Source: Mytilus californianus (Eukaryota > Mollusca > Bivalvia > Mytilida > Mytilidae). Taken from it: a DNA stretch of 64,000 bases. Of the stretch, positions 62,435-64,000 are shown piece by piece. The notes below the pieces were generated by a model that made no database searches, had not been told where the DNA came from, and saw only the letters and a program-made list of their open reading frames with translations. The stretch covers positions 31,498,553 to 31,562,552 of the forward strand of contig NW_026262637.1 in assembly GCF_021869535.1 (NCBI RefSeq), given 5' to 3'. Within the stretch, counting starts at the first letter, position 1. Every line of letters begins with the position of its first letter. A program made the translations under genes and the position numbers.

Positions 62435-64000
62435 AAGAAGCATACCCCATAACAAGGGTATAAATCATGAGACTAGTCTTCAAACAGTCAGCTAAGTTCA
62501 TTTAATATACAATGGAAAAGGCTAGATGCAGAGAAGTTCTCACTTGTAGCTAAAACCAGTCAAGACGGCACCTCCTACAGTTTAACAAATGTCGAGGGAA
62601 ATCCTGGATCTGCCTGAATGCTTAATGCTACTGTGCGTTGTTATACTTGTGACTGCTCTAAATGTCCCACTAGTTCATACGTGTGTGGTGGTGGACACTC
62701 AAACTGTTGGTGGCTCATAGGAGATCCATGTACTTGGGTCCAAACAAGTTAACCAACCTGAATATGGATAACAAAGACAAGTTAATAATGCAGGAACTTT
62801 TAAAAAATGAAACTTAGCGAAGAAGCAATAATGAAAATGAAATATAATCATAACACTCAAAAAGGTGAATCTGTTAACAGAGCACTAAGTGTTTCCTTAC
62901 CAAAGAATATGAACTTTTCTAGAAATTTGAAGGGAGGGAGGGAGGGCATCATCAATAATTCACACTTTGAATAATGGTACAGCTTATTCCTTGTGACAAA
63001 AAGCAGAATGTATTGGTTTTAAAATCTCAAAAGGTTCATTAAAACACTTCGACCAGATGTAAAGGGAGTGTGAACGGAACAAAGTAAACCAAAATACTCC
63101 AGAAAGGAAAAAGAAAAATTTACAACGCACCGGACAGAAGACTAAGGTTCATGTGGAAGAAAAGGATCGAAGTAAACGTACAGATAGATATAAAAAAGGG
63201 CAACCTGATCCAAAACTTGATGCTGCATTTGTAAAAGCATAATGGACAATCATTCATATGGTAGAGTAATACCTGCTAAGAAGAATATACATACCAGAAG
63301 CTGTTCTTCAAAAGTTCCAAAATCAAGGAAGATATAGCTGCATTCATCTACTGCTGAAAAAGATACAGACAAAATTAACGGTCCTTTTAAGGACCACCAA
63401 AATCTTTAAAAAGGAGTCTAAAATTGTTGTACATTCAGTTAAAATTGTTTATATAAGCTATAGCCCTACCCCTTATATATCTTCAAAAAAAATCCAGGCC
63501 CAAATCTTTAAAATTGGAGAGCCCCTGGCAAAATTTTCTGAGTTTACAAAATATTCTGTCGTTATTTATGTGATGCGGCTCTTCAGTAATGTGAGCCGCA
63601 TTCCCACACAAACTTTTATGACACATAAAATGGCATAAAGTGTTTTATTTAATTTTTAAAACTTATCAAAAACTAATTAAAAACCATAAAACTGAATCTA
63701 TGGGCTTTTTTCTTTTTCCAGGTCCCAGAAATAGGATACTGGAAAGAAATAAGCCCATATTTTCCATCTTTTGTTGTCCCCTGATCCCATATAAGACATT
63801 TGTTATTTCTTGCCAGGTGGCTCTTTTCTAATATTCTTTGCTGATATTTTTCGAAAAATCCCTCCATTTTAACTTACAAGTGTATGAATACATAATACCA
63901 TCAAAATGACCTTACTGTAACCCCTTTTGAAACTTTAAATTGAAAAACAAACTTTTTAAAAATTTCATAAATTTAAATTTCAATTTAATTTAAAAAGTTT
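62435..64000 (+). repeat. Unit 24, partial (first 1566 bp)
   Basis: Cut by the window edge 132 bp before the segment site, so its class is unknown. Coding relic 62471-63242, stem-loop 63380-63395, endonuclease relic 63483-63867 (-). Confidence 0.95.

Larger units (their letters stand above)
1..64000 (+). repeat. Head-to-tail satellite array, 23 full units plus one partial
   Basis: The same sequence recurs in the same orientation from the first to the last base. Distances between equivalent points are only 3000 (13 units), 2531 (6 units) or 2062 bp (4 units), and each step is exactly 469 bp. Units look identical apart from a handful of single-base changes. No unique flanking DNA is present, so the array is longer than the window. 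Length, homogeneity and single orientation fit a macrosatellite or complex satellite kept uniform by unequal exchange or gene conversion. A concatemer of a circular extrachromosomal element, or an assembly that expanded a circular molecule, cannot be excluded from sequence alone. Confidence 0.97.

Noticed and set aside
1-64000. CRISPR array, rDNA array or plasmid concatemer
   Set aside because: There are no short repeats with unique spacers, no rRNA-like sequence, and no replication or mobilisation gene. Unit size and eukaryotic signals fit a satellite, though a eukaryotic circular element cannot be excluded.

Overview
The whole window is one head-to-tail tandem array, and neither edge leaves it. 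All copies point the same way and are almost identical by eye. There are 23 complete units and one unit cut off at the right edge. Units come in three lengths, 2062, 2531 and 3000 bp. These equal a 2062 bp core plus 0, 1 or 2 direct copies of a 469 bp segment, always at the same site (core offset 1698/1699). From left to right the copy number is 2,2,2,2,1,0,2,1,2,1,1,2,2,2,1,2,1,2,0,2,2,0,0 and then the truncated unit. The 23 complete lengths sum to 62434, exactly where the partial unit begins.

This is nuclear satellite-type DNA of a eukaryote, most likely an animal with an AT-rich genome. Each unit has a perfect match to the 16-nt stem-loop consensus of metazoan replication-dependent histone mRNAs, followed by ACCA. 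There are no long ORFs, bacterial-style operons, rRNA or tRNA genes. The genus cannot be determined from the sequence.

Each core unit has the same layout (offsets from unit start). Offsets 37-808 on the + strand hold a decayed coding relic with several frameshifts, rich in conserved-looking motifs and transposase-like. A (GGGA)3GGG tract at 498-512 lies inside it, where the reading frame changes. Offsets 946-961 hold the histone-type stem-loop. Offsets 1049-1433 on the - strand hold a relic of a His-Me finger (I-PpoI type) endonuclease in two frames. Its zinc-binding cysteines, a histidine and the Asn metal ligand are in I-PpoI register, but the catalytic His and the second zinc site are lost. 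Offsets 1434-1698 are AT-rich, with a 12-bp-arm inverted repeat. Offset 1698/1699 is the site of the 469 bp segment, which has imperfect 24-bp terminal inverted repeats. The rest of the unit is non-coding and AT-rich.

No intact protein gene is supported. The points of most interest are: an array whose units differ almost only in dosage of a TIR-bearing segment; a homing-endonuclease-like relic in every unit; and a histone 3'-end signal placed between two converging relics. The last raises the testable possibility of a short non-polyadenylated satellite transcript. The copy-number pattern should be confirmed on long reads, because such arrays are prone to misassembly.
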